Assembly (NCBI GenBank): GCA_963402885.1
Contig: OY727100.1
Span: forward strand, 5,319,501 to 5,383,500
Origin: Antedon bifida
Taxonomy: Eukaryota; Echinodermata; Crinoidea; Comatulida; Antedonidae
Reading direction: 5' to 3'
DNA length: 64,000 nucleotides
A program made the translations under genes and the position numbers. The notes beneath the pieces were generated by a model. The model ran no database searches and was not told where the DNA came from. It was given only the letters and a program-made list of their open reading frames with translations. Positions within the stretch are counted from its first letter, which is position 1, and each line of letters starts with the position of its first letter. This document shows, in pieces, positions 36,950-49,100 of this stretch.

Positions 36950-36990
36950 TAGCGCTGTCCAATGATTCTCGCTCGGGCTATAAATAGTCG
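36950..36990 (-). promoter_or_regulatory. Possible TATA/CCAAT promoter of the BRICHOS gene
   Basis: About 105 bp upstream of the ATG the minus strand reads CTATTTATAGCCC. An ATTGG (CCAAT-box) word is at about 36959-36963. The spacing would allow a short 5' UTR. This is inference only. Confidence 0.3.
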
Positions 36991-39570
36991 ATATTGTAAT
37001 ATAAAAAATCGATTGCTACAGAAAATGTACGATTAAGAAAATTCATATTATTTTTCAAAACAATGACCATTTGTATCTTTGGTGATACCAATCAAACTAA
37101 ATGATCCCAGCTTGTTATATATTTGCAACCATTGGCAGGTAGGTCATAGCCGTGGTGATACTGACTTGCTTACCGTATTTGTATTCGGGAGGGTTTTAGG
37201 CGATATGTCGTTTATTCGAGGGAGGTGTTTATTTTTTGTGGGTGTAATAATATGTATAATCTCTGATATATCAAATAAATCCTCCCTAAATATTAAAAAA
37301 TACAACACGCTATTTAAAATACAGTAAAAATTCAATCAAAAATTCGTCATCGAGGTCAATGACTGCTACAAATAGAATGTGTTACGTAATTTCATTTATT
37401 TTTTCACCATAAAAATACAATACAAAACGTGGAAAATAAAATTAAAATATTGCAATATCATAGGTCATCAATAAATATCAAAATCTTACATACAATAAAT
37501 GTTAAGCTTGTTTATAAGTTGCGTTATGCATGTGGTGGAGAGTTTATTAGTTGTGTGTGTGTGTGTGGGGGGGGGGGTGATATTCTAAACGATGTTCTGG
37601 GGGTGGGGGATGTTTATTCGAGGGGGAGTTTTCAAGCGAGAAATAATTCAATATATCATAATATTTTACACGATCGATTCATTCAAATAACACCCTGAGC
37701 GTTGATATAGGCATAAGTAGGCATAATGAGCTATAAGCCTATTATATTGTTTGTTTCAATTGAAGGAATTACGGTTTTTATGATTTCCTAATTGCAAGTT
37801 CTATAAACTTCTAGTCTGAGGTCATGGGTGAAATGAAGATTTGGAATTTAAAAAGGTGTAGTCTTCTAGTATTATAATTATACATTTTCAAATTACCATA
37901 TGATACTGTATTTCCATATTGGTCGTTTGATCAGAGATGCATAATGATATGAGAGCCGGGTAAACACAATGGATACGATGAATGTTTACAGCATGCAGGA
38001 GTAAATGAGCCAAACACAATAATAATAACTAACTAAATTATGGTTATGGTTGTTGTTGTTATGGTTACGATATTATAAGTGGTTACCATTGAATGAATAA
38101 CGTCAGTTATATTAGCAACATCGTAAATAGACAATTTACTCAAAAATAATGTATAATCAAATGTTAGACCTATTGTGGTTAGGCCTAGGCCGAATTAAAC
38201 GTATATTTACCAGGCCCGAATTTAACGAAACATATTATACTGGTCAATTTTACACAGACGAGTGGTAACGGTAAGCGGAAAACCGCGTATTTGTCCCACA
38301 TAGAATCTGTATCTATCCTGAACGTATATATGTATTTTGTAAATGTCATAACAGAAAGAAATAAAGAAATAACACGCTGACATAATTTGAACATGATCAT
38401 TTTCATATGGGTTTTATGATGCGACGGATAAGATTACCAATATGTTTTTATGCTTGGTTCCCATTAGAGACGCAACGACGTAACGCAACGAATCACGAGC
38501 GATGGATTATTCGAACTGTCCTTTGCTTGGTTCCCACTACATGACGCAACGCGTGGACGTAGATGCAACGCAAGCGAGTTGACCAAGCGACAGTTCAATA
38601 ATCCATCGTTTGTGATTGGTAAACCGATTACGTTGCGTTACGTCCTTGCGTTGCGTTTGTAGTGGGAACCAAGCTTAAGGCCTACTGTCTCTTACATTGC
38701 GTTTACGTCCTTGCCTTGCGTCCTAGTGGAAACCAAGCTTAAGGAGTGGATATTATATATGCTGTATAAATTGCTATAGTATGTTTATGATCCGTGGCCA
38801 TAACGTTTTTCAAACAAACATAATTAATGTAATTGAAGTGAGGTGAAAAGAGAAATAAAAGTACGGTGTATGTTGTAGTTACGGAATTAAGAGTGCATTA
38901 AGTGCAAAATAGGTAACATTAATAAACGCAATATTATTATATAAGTACTCACTCATAAGATATTATTATTATTATTATTTGAATCTAACAACTTCTGTCA
39001 GTCTGAACACATATTAGGAACAAAAATAATCATCGATGGAGCTTTTTAGATCTACTGTATTCCTGATTATTTAGGTACATATTAGCAGGTCATATTGCTC
39101 TTATCAAATTACAAATAAAGTTGCACAATTGCACATAAAGATCTGATGTAATACACACTTAATTATTTATATAAATTCCATGCCAAAATTCAAATAATTA
39201 TTTCACATATCTGCCTAAATTAGTATTTATGGATTTTTCTATATATATATTACATTTATATGAAACAAGCTTGTAGTTAATAAATATAAAGGCATTCTCG
39301 TTTTGTTTTATTTCATCTACCTAGTAACATACAAAATATATACTCTTTTCAAGGTTTATTGTACTCAAGGTGTATTTAAGCTTATAGTAGGCCTACAGTA
39401 CTGACAAACTATCTCACAATATACATAACTTTCATCATAGTAAATACAATAATGCATATTTAACACGAATATTTATATACAATTTATCTAAAAAAATAAT
39501 AATAAAATAATAATTTTAATAATAATAAATATTAATAGTTAATTATTATGCTTCTTTCTTGCCATTAACT
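36991..39570. other. Intergenic region between the BRICHOS gene and CEP89
   Basis: No gene recognised. It contains a (GT)n/poly-G run near 37554-37577, a MITE C fragment (38221-38350), the nested MITE D copies (38452-38738) and AT-rich DNA. The plus-strand open frames at 37079 and 37429 lack family resemblance and codon structure. Confidence 0.5.
38452..38738. mobile_element. Nested MITE family D copies
   Basis: An intact copy at 38525-38674 (GCTTGGTTCCCACTAC to GTAGTGGGAACCAAGC) lies inside a second copy. The second copy's left part is 38452-38524 and its right end, GTCCTAGTGGAAACCAAGC, finishes at 38738. One member has therefore inserted into another. Confidence 0.8.
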
Positions 39571-39576
39571 GAATTG

Positions 39577-39600
39577 ATTTATTTTTCTGTTTTATTTAAT
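39577..39600 (-). promoter_or_regulatory. Candidate polyadenylation signals of CEP89
   Basis: The minus strand has AATAAA within AAATTAAATAAAACAG and again in AAAAATAAATC, about 580 bp after the CEP89 stop. The degraded 55-bp dispersed repeat (39602-39650) adjoins them. Nearer variant signals cannot be excluded. Confidence 0.35.
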
Positions 39601-40180
39601 TTGTATCTCCATTGAGATCTAACCACTGCATTGTCATTTTTTAATTAATTTTTAAAATTTATTTATTATTTTATTTATTGCTTTACACACAGTATTTTTA
39701 ATTTGTGAGTTGTTCCTCCCTTCTGCTACATAAAAGAGACAGAAAGAGTGAAATATTAATTAATTAACTGAGTGTATCTTTGATTGTTTAATTTAGTATC
39801 ATGTGCTCTTCAGTACTAGTTTGATGGTAAAAGTTCTATGTAATGGTTTGAATGCACATTCAGCTTTTTGTAAACATTTTTAAAATGTTGTGCCATCTGA
39901 GGTTGCTTACTGTTCACCAACCCGTAGTATGCGTCATCGATAACATCTCTACTACTACGCAGCTAAAATCAGAGAGATTTTCAATGGCCTATCCTTCCAC
40001 ATTATTTAAAATGGAAGCAACGGATTAATTGAACAATGTTCACAGTAGGTGATGTGTTATAAAAATATCATTAATGTTCTGTCAGCTCGGTCTCATTAAA
40101 TAAAACAGAAAATATTTCAACTCAAGAAACACTCTTTTTTTTTCAAATAACTAATTTGTTTTCATAAACGATATTTTACA

Positions 40181-43100
40181 TTAGTAGTCGTCACTACCCG
40201 AATCATTCAGTAAACCCTTTTCTGAATCGTACTCAAAAGCTGGTCCATCCAATTTTAAAGGTTTAGTATTATGTTTTGATCTTAAGGATGTTTTCATATG
40301 TTTGTTATCTTTATTAAGCGTTTCCCACACTGTTTCCAAGTCCTCTTCTAAGCGTTGTTTTTCATTGATCATGGTATCCAAGGCAAGTTGTTTGTCCTTT
40401 AGTAGTTGTTGAAGATGACGGATCTCTCTGTGGTATTGCTCTTTCTGGTTTACATGAGTTGACACCTCATCCTCCATGCGTCGTGTCATGTTTCCTAACT
40501 GTTCACCTGCTTTTAACTTATAGTACTATAAAATAAAAATGTTTTCATTTTAGTCAACTCAGTTAAATCACTATTGTTCACCAGAGTAATCTTGTAACTG
40601 TTATATTATTTTAAATATTTTTTATCATTTTCTAGTGTGTCACTTGATGATCATGATGTTTTGAGCAATTGCATGTCAAAATGCATGAATGAATTTGAAT
40701 TATTTATCTGGTTATAATTTTTATTTTTTACTAAAAACAAATGAATGTAGATTACAAATGTGTGCACAATGGTGTGTATTGGTGGGTATTAATGTTATAT
40801 TACCTATTTAAACGAAAGCAGTTTTATGAAGAAATAGAGGTAGGGTTTGGGCTAATGAGTGCCTTTCCTCTCCCCAACCCCTTTTTGAATAGTGAAGAAA
40901 GCCTATTTTGTAAATGCTGATACAGTGAGTTAAAAATAATATTAAAGAGTACGCTCATCTACATCATCTTATTCAAAGATCTAAACAATTACAGTACCTT
41001 TAATTTTTCTTCCATTCGTCCAACAGCTACATTCCCTTTCAATACTTTATTAACTGCTTTATTTTTCTCGTGTGTCTGACTTTTAGCCTAAAAACAATGC
41101 AAATTAAACATTAATGTTGAGTCAATACAATTGGTCACAAAGAGGAGTAAGCAACACAATTTAGTAATGTATATAGTAATAATCTTACAAGTCTGTGATA
41201 GACGTCCCTTTCAGCAGCTGTCTGTTCTGCTATCTCAAGTACCTTATTAAGATGTTGATTGGCAGCAGTCTCCTGACTTTCACAGTGTTCAACCTGCTTC
41301 TGTAGTATCAACACATTTTGTTCTGATTTCCTGCAAAAAACAAGACAATATTTTACCATTTTGTAAATTTTTTGTAAATCACCGGTTCTCGTCAGATAAC
41401 CAAAGTAAAGCAATGTTGGGCCCGGTTGCATTCTGGATGGGAGACTGTCTGGAATCACGGAGTGTGCTGTATATACTGTAAAGTGATGTTATAAGGATAA
41501 TATCAGACTAGCATGTGATAGGCATGGGTTCAAGCCTATCTGTACCATACTAACTGTATCCTTAGGCAAGATGCTTTATCTTCATTGCTTCGTCCTTCGG
41601 ATGGGACATAAAGCCGTTGGTTAAAGAACTTGGTACACTATTCAATATACTATAACAATATATTGGTATACTATTATTATAAGAGATCTGGTAGGTGCTG
41701 CACAGCTGGCTGCCATGGGTCCTTGGAGGGCCTAATCCGAATTTCCTACCCAAAAAAGATTCAAATGTGCACCCATAAGTCACCTTCTGCAGAGATTCTA
41801 TAGAATCACTGGAATTTAGTTCGATGACAACATTTCAAAACCAAAATCAATATATGTGAATATGTGGTTTAGCCCAGTAAATGTACTTTTTTCTTTCTCT
41901 GCAGAACACAGTAACCTACGAGTTATCTATGAAATAGTAATTAAGGCAAACCTCTTAGCTCTATTCAAAGCTCTAATTTCTGCCTCCATCTGAGTTTTCT
42001 CAGCTTCAACATCTGCAATTCTTATGGCAAGATTGTTTTTCTCTGCTTCAACTGAAGATAACTTTGATGAAGTGATTTCAATTTCCAACCTCTGTTTTGA
42101 TTTCAATTCTTCAATTGCTCTACAAAAATATCAAATGCAATGAATGACTTAAAGCTGAAAGCATGCACAAAAATTAGGAATTAGTAGGAATTTTTTTTTT
42201 ATGACAAAGCATCAATTACGATTGAAATACAATTATAAAGCTATAAATACAAACATATCAAATACATATTAAATAAAATTTCTTTTTAACAACCAAAAAT
42301 AGTATAAGCGAACTTACAGTACGTTTCGAAACCTATCAGGTTTCATTCTGGCGTTTCATCGTCTAGCGTTGACGATGAAACGCCAGTTGAGAATGAAACC
42401 TGATAGGTTTCGAAACGTACTGTAAGTTCGCTTATACTATTTTTGGTTGTTCAAAAAGAAATTTTATTTAATACCTATTCCACAACCAGATGAAATTCTT
42501 CCAATATCAAATACACTTTCTCTTCTACCCTATGAACATTGTGGTGACACAATGTGGCATCCAACTACACATGCAAACACCAAGCTTTAGAGCTTTCCTG
42601 ATTAAAAAGTTCTTACAAAAACTGTATAGTGCAGTTTTGGATGTACGTTTATTACAGCACTGAATGTGATCACTGTTGTGTACATCTTGTAGTGTTTTGT
42701 ATAGTGTGTATGGGCAGTGAGCTCAACTCCATATTTCTTTTAATTTCAGAGTTGAAGTGTTAAAGCTCAGATACAGGCATGAATTTTAAATATAATATCT
42801 GGTTAAATTTACATAAATCAAATCTTTGTAACAGAAATCAAGATGAAAAAACATGAATTTCCCTTAATATGGTCAAATACAAAATTTTGCAAAATTCTGC
42901 CATAAAAACCAGGAAGACTTTTTTTCAGTAGTTAGGTAGTTTAACCTAATGTAATAACATGTCTGGTGACTCCCTAGAAGGTGAAAAAAGATGGTGGATA
43001 TACGGTGGATAATTTTTGCTATAGCATGAAAATAAAAATTTGAAGTTGAACAAAAATACCAGAATTGTAAAATTCAAGTTATATTTAGTTATATTTAGTC

Positions 43101-46100
43101 ATCTGATAACATTTTTTACCACACCGTTTATTTTTCATAGCTTTTTAAAATGCCTCTCTATTTACAAAATTTGTGTACAAAAGAATAGAGATTTTACTGT
43201 GTAATTTGAACTATCCCCCCACTGATAAGAAAGTGCTGTTGTTTTACAATAACGAAAACGTCAAGCACACGTATTCATAAGCCAGTAAAAATCTGTTTCA
43301 CATAGCAACGAAATATTGAGGGCGTAGTCCAAAGTATGAATGTTGTAAATTTGTACGACCACAGGTAAGTGTTGCTTGGCTGCCTAGGCCTAGCGTAACA
43401 TCAAAGCGAGTGAGGACTTTAAAAACTATTTATCAAAATTGACCTGACATTTTAGTAAATTACTTTTTTGTAATCATGAATCATTCCCGATTCAAATGCA
43501 AAATGTGAAAAATAGATCAAAAGCTTTACTCGTTTTGTAGTTACGAAAATGACTGGTGATATTCATCAACACGAATACGTTTTACAAATATGAAATGGGG
43601 ATCAGCTCAAAAGTTTCACAAAAGTGTGACGTATCCCTTTTTCGTTATCGTATTCGTAAGGTTGCGAAACCTCCCTATTAACAACACTATAAGAAATGCC
43701 GTGTTAATTGTCAATAGGTGAATATTGTATACATACTTTTGTAATTCACCAACTGTGGTGAGATGTTCTTGCAATGGCAATTTGCCCTCATTTATCACGA
43801 CTAATGTCTCATGCTGATGTTTGAGGGCGTTGTATTTTACTCGGAGTTCTGATAACTGTGAATCAAGTTCATTTTTCTCTCTGTCCACCATAACCATTCT
43901 TTTTGACATTTTATTAACTGTAAGATGTATCAAAATATTTATATAAACATATTGGGAGTTATTCAAATAAAAAATAATCAAATTAAACAATGCCTAGTGT
44001 TAAAATATCTATAGAATGTATACAGTAAATGATTTAAGGATTTTTTTTGTCCCTACACCACATTAACTTGTTTGGTTATATCCTGGCTGGTTACGCTTTT
44101 GTCATCAGTCAAGCCATTATATACTAATTAAACATGGCAATGGATATATTACTGTATTTTACATTCTGCAAACCTCACAAATTCACAAAAAGTAAGATAT
44201 AACAATATTTACACTAATCTTTAAAGTATACATAAACAAAACTAAAACAACCAGTATTTTTCAGTAGAAAAACCTATATAAGAAAGGTACACGTTTGAAT
44301 TTCAGCAAAATTGTCTCGCACAAGAAAATATCACTAAATTGAAACATTTCTATGCAATTGGGGCAATAAAATCAATAATGGAAATAATGTTGGTTTAATA
44401 AAAAAAATAAATACAGTGTATTTAATTTCAAACCTTCTTGAGAGTGTCGTTTATTAATATGTTGTTGTTTCTCTTGTTGTATGTCCATCTGTTCCATTAA
44501 TAACTGGTTCTCTTCAAGAACCAACTTTGCTTGCTCTTGTAGTTTATGCCTACAGACAAAACACAAACAAAAATCATCTTTAGTTTGTTTGCACAATAAT
44601 GTTTAAGACCAGTTAATGAGGTAAAATCTCCAAACAGAATTAATTACAGTAGTTGAATAAAGGTTTGCTGTACACATGTGATTAAAAAAGTAAGTGAGTA
44701 AAAAATGAAATGCAATACAGTAGATGTTGTTATACCACTGTATGGAGTAATAGAAACAAAAAAGGAAATCTCAAAAATGTCAGTTACAACTTAAATCACA
44801 CATGCATCTCCTAATCTCTTAACAAATAAAGGTAATAACTTTTTATGCATGCAACTTTATCTTGGCTACAATAAGATGAAAATGTGTATATCGCCAAAAA
44901 ATGTCTACTGAAGATGCGGTCTTATATATGTTACATAATGTCTTCAAATATCTTTACTGCGAGAACTAATGGTTGTTGTTCATTGAACGGCATTCAATAC
45001 AGTGATTCCTTTCAGATTGTTTAACCAGATAATGATAAATAAGGTGTTCCTTTGCCGATTTGTAGGTGGGTGTTAAACTTCCTTAGTAACAGATCACAGC
45101 ATGTCAAGTTGGGTAATATGGTATCAGATAAAGCAGTAGTTAGCACAGGGGTACCACAAGGTTGCGTACCCCTTTTCTATTTTCTTTACACTCCAACATT
45201 GTTAATTATGTTTCACATATTATTGGAATTCAGCATAGCTCAATGGAATCCATTTTTGACAAGAGAATAACAAAGAAAACACATTCAACTTTACAAGACC
45301 CAACACATGCACTATGTTTTTAAACATCTTAGGACCAACATACGCTTCCGGTTTATCATTTTTACCCATCAGCCAATAGAGCATTGAATGTTAGTGAATA
45401 TGATGTGCCACAGTTTTTTTTTACAGAGGCATTTATTTGAATAAATATGGTAATAAAAAAAGATTACCATTCCATCATGGTGACTTGTGATGGCTCCTGT
45501 GTTTGTTCTAACTGCAGGTGTAACACCTGATTTTCATGCAACACCTGCTCCACATCCTCCTTAATTTCTTTTAGCTCTTTCTGGTATTTTAAAATTGTCT
45601 TGTTTTTGTCTTGTAAACGATCTTCATAGGCCAAGATTAGAGGTGATAAATAGTGCGTATCATTCAGCCATCTTGGACTATTTCCCCTTGCAGGCAAACC
45701 AGGTGGGTCCCCTTTCTACAAACAAATAACAAAATAATGAAAACAATTGATGATGACATTATCAAGATTACCATTTTAAATAAAAGAGATAAAATCTTGG
45801 ATTTTAAGAAGTCCATGTCTACGGAAGACAGACGATACATTGTCTCTGAACTTTGTGAAGGTGATTACACGTAATGCTTTTCATTTGAGATGCTTGATTT
45901 CACACAATTACAATTCGTATTTGCAACTCCATACAACAATGCAATAACTGAATATTGTTTCTATAAGGATCTAATGGTAGAAAGTGTCTTACTTTGTATA
46001 GTACATAGTAACATACTTTAACAGAATCGTCAAAATACACTCCAAGAAATTTAGTGTTATTTACTCTTTTTGATTTCTTTAACATCAAATAATATACCAT

Positions 46101-49100
46101 AACTTGATCTATCTCAACTTTTCTGTTCATACTTCGAAATATCATAAATTGGTTTTATTTACATTTAAATAGCGCAACAGCGCCCAGAGTATTTAAATTT
46201 TTGTGAGATAAGAAAATTTTGGTATCGTCAGCAAATAAAATTGATGCTTGCACACCATATTCAATATTACGAATGCACATTTAGAATTATCGAAGATAGT
46301 GTATTGGCGTCTTCCAGAGACATAGCTTTTAAACTAATTTAAAACTGTACCCCTGACACCGTAATAATCAGGTTTCTTGAGTAAAATGATGTGATCAATT
46401 GTATTAAATGCTTTTCTGAGATTCACAAATATATCGATACCATACTCTTCTCTATCAATGGCATCGAATACCTTACTCAATAAGTTTGAGAACAGCCATA
46501 TGTATGTGGAGCTTTGTTTTGATTTCACAATCGATTGAAAGTGGGTGCAACGAAAATATCAATCTGTGCGCAATGCATGTAGGTAGTTATTACGGGCTGT
46601 TATTTCCCATTTTTACCATAAGGCGAACAAAATTATCGCAGTGAGCCCATATAGTATTCAAATCTACATAAAATGCTGCTGCAGTTTGTGACCTTAAAGT
46701 AGATCGAAAAAAACATTGGGAATGTGGATTTAATATACATTTTTACATACCTCAGGTGATCTGTACTTTGCCTGGTATCGACTTAATTCAATGCTTAATT
46801 TGTGAATAGTTAATTTATGAAGATCAATTTCTTTTTTGTAGTCCTCAACTTGCTGTTGTAAAAGTTCACTTGGTGTCTCTATTTAAAAAATATACCAGAT
46901 CAATACAGTATTTACATAAAAAAAAAATCCTTCATTTTTTATAGAACCTTACATTTTCTTGACAACAATACTGTTGTATCACGTATGTGTAGTCACAACG
47001 TTAAATGTCATGCCCTTGTTTGATTACATTTCAAAATGTTTACATGTACCAAATTTACCATATTAATTGTTAATTTAGACCATGTTCAGCCAAAACTTAA
47101 ACGATAATAACTGATAAAAATTCTGGGTTTAAACAATTTGGCTCAAAAAATTAACTGATAACTATCTTATTCAAATCAAATAATTATCGAATAAATTTAG
47201 ACCTTGTTGAAGGAAAAATACTGAAATGCTTTAATTTTCTATCATAATAAAATAACAATAGAAATTCTTGTTAAAGATTGACAAATATTAGTACGATCAA
47301 AACAGATAAATATAAAATATAAACAAAAATTAATATATACAATACATAAATATTGTGCACAAAACTTAAGTTATAAAATGCGGTTACAATTTGTAAGTTA
47401 AAGTACGATAAAAATGCAGAAAACGCTTAAAAATGGATAAAAAGTTCCATTTGCATAGTCTTAATTACAATACAGTATGACATGATTGTACTTTATTTTT
47501 TTTTATGAATTATCTGATTGGTTAAAAAACTGATTTTGTTATGGCTGCGGAACCATGGCCTTAGAGTATCACCATTGACATGCTACTGGTATACTTACCA
47601 TCTTAGAGTATCACTATTGACATGCTACTGGTATACTTACCATCTTAGAGTATCACTATTGACATGCTACTGGTATACTTACCATCTTAGAGTATCACTA
47701 TTGACATGCTACTGGTATACTTACCATCTTTTCTACTTCTAGAAGATCTTGTTTTCAATGTATGGTTTTCAATATGAAGCTGGTCATTCACCTTTCGGAT
47801 TGCTACATTCTCAGTATGCAGTTGCTCGCAAATGTTTTTAATTCTAGATATTTCATTTTTAAACTCTGAAAGCAACCATTAAACAGGAACATAAAAATAC
47901 AACCAACACAAAACCACAAGGAATAAACAAACTATCTTCATCACATCACAAAGTCAAATTCCAGGTCTTTGAGAGGAAGTTGTTTAATTGTAAAAGAAAA
48001 AAAATCCTGGTCTGACATGATTTGCAAAACGTAGAATTATAAAACAAGATTTAAATAGTATTTTTGGTATCAATAAACATTCATAAACTCAATCGGATAT
48101 ATTATATTCAATTATCCAGTATTACTATAATCCCAGATATGAAAAAAACTAATAAAAACTGTGTAAAGAAAATAATTATCTAATATTGTACCATCTTTGG
48201 TTTGTATGTCATCTTTATCCAACATTAAACTTTCTTGTTTCTGATACTGTCTAGTTTTTCTTATTTCTTCTTCGTTCCTTTTATGCATCTCTTGACTTTG
48301 TTGTAACTGATGTTGCTGTTGTTTTAAAGTTTCTAGTAACTGCTGCTGTTCCCATTTCACTTGTTTTAATTCTTCTTCTAAAACAATCCCAGGAATATCT
48401 ATTACGTTACGCAAAAAGAATGTTGAAATAATTGCACATAAAGAAATTAGTGTACTATGCAATCAATTTAAATAATTAATACAACTTTTAAAAGACAAGG
48501 GAAGATTTAAAATATGGCGATATTGTTTTTCTAATGTAACTGTTATAAGCAATTTAAAATGCATCCAATAGTTTGGTTTCACCCAGGTAATAAATATCCC
48601 AGAACTAAAATGAAGAAAACAATCTTTTACCTTCTTCATGAGCAAGAAACTCTCCAAATTCCTCAGCTTTGCTCTTTTTTGTTGGAGCACTTGCACTCAC
48701 AGATTTTATTACCTTTAAAAAATCCACAATTTTGTAATGTTATTATTATAGTGCAATGGTTACACTGTACAGTACAGAGAGATACAATAAAATGATACTT
48801 CCATATGATAAATAAATCATTTTTATTGTAAAAATGGCACGGGTGAATATATAATTCAAAAACAGGATTGGGTATAATATAATACAATTAATACAATATA
48901 ATCATATTTAAACAAACATAATATAGCACATACATTTGCCAAGATTAAGTAGTTATAAACCCACATACTGTATTTATCAACACCGATATTGGACATAAAA
49001 TGTTACTTACAGTTTGAGTAATTGGCTGCTCTAACACATCAATGTCATTGGCTCCTTGACTAGAACGCAAGTCACTTGCAGCCAACGATGACATGTCTTC

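Noticed and set aside
37079-37335. Overlapping plus and minus open frames of 63-82 codons
   Set aside because: No family resemblance, no splice context and AT-biased random composition.
37550-37580. GT and G run as a functional element
   Set aside because: Simple microsatellite with no associated structure.
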